Assembly: GCA_016793585.1 (NCBI GenBank)
Contig: JAEUJR010001004.1
Location: 1 to 5,203 of the forward strand
Source: Archangium sp.
GTDB lineage: Bacteria > Myxococcota > Myxococcia > Myxococcales > Myxococcaceae
Reading direction: 5' to 3'
Length of the DNA stretch: 5,203 nucleotides
Position numbers and translations under genes: made by a program. The notes under the pieces were generated by a model, which worked only from the letters and a program-made list of their open reading frames with translations, was not told the DNA's origin and did no database searches. Positions 5,147 to 5,203 of the stretch are shown here, one piece after another (position 1 is the stretch's first letter; every line of letters begins with the position of its first letter).

Positions 5147-5203
5147 TCACGGCTCGAGGACTTGCAGTGACTGCTTCATCGCCGTCACCTCGGCTTCGTC
5201 GAC
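5147..5203 (-). CDS. 3' end of an unidentified gene (runs off right edge)
   Basis: The last 18 codons and TGA of a minus-strand frame are visible, ending VDEAEVTAMKQSLQVLEP. Fifteen of the 18 codons end in G or C, as in the neighbouring genes, whereas the plus-strand frame starting at GTG 5167 has only four of twelve. The gene converges with the sigma gene with three bases between stops and no terminator between them. Too little is visible to name a product. Confidence 0.5.
   Translation of the reverse strand, partial: VDEAEVTAMKQSLQVLEP

Noticed and set aside
5164..5174. Palindrome GCAGTGACTGC as a terminator for the sigma gene
   Set aside because: Arms are five bases with a one-base centre, no T-run follows, and it lies inside the end of the convergent gene.
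5155..5203. Plus-strand gene start at GTG 5167 with GAGGA six bases upstream
   Set aside because: The spacing is attractive, but only four of its twelve visible codons end in G or C, while the opposite strand shows 15 of 18 in a frame ending with TGA at 5147.

Overview
The window reads as a high-GC, delta-type bacterial chromosome, most likely Myxococcota (myxobacteria). The reasons are strongly G/C-biased third codon positions, secreted lipoproteins with Asp-Ala-Gly linkers and Cys-rich modules, a MopE-like CGDGVDNDCDG motif, 'DVW.VG..G' propeller repeats, and a divergent sigma-70-like protein resembling the lineage-specific family TIGR03001. Species cannot be told from the sequence alone.

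Layout, right to left on the minus strand: mazE antitoxin (4179-3940), mazF toxin (3940-3623), lipoprotein A (3544-2360), lipoprotein B (2321-345), and the 5' part of a small HTH plus membrane-anchor protein (278 to the left edge). All five point the same way with gaps of 0 to 78 bases. On the plus strand a sigma factor (4259-5143) diverges from mazE. It converges, three bases apart, with the last 18 codons of another minus-strand gene at the right edge. Coding density is high and no stretch over 300 bases lacks a gene. I see no tRNA, rRNA, CRISPR array or insertion sequence.

The two lipoproteins share one plan despite little overall similarity: a lipobox Cys at residue 15 followed by Gln, a Cys-rich module with the same C-x2-C-x5-C-x4-C spacing, a Pro/Ala/Val linker with repeated Asp-Ala-Gly, and a C-terminal domain of seven repeats that probably folds as a seven-bladed beta-propeller. 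Their start regions also share an exact 7-mer and an exact 11-mer at nearly the same distance from the ATG. They look like a co-expressed pair of surface or periplasm-facing proteins of unknown function.

The mazEF pair stands apart in codon use (about 71% G/C-ending codons against about 84-94% in samples of its neighbours), which suggests a later arrival. Its promoter region is the best regulatory signal here: TTGTCA, 18 bases, TGTAAT, then six bases to the mazE ATG, with an 11-base palindrome over the -10. This predicts a leaderless, self-repressed mazEF transcript.
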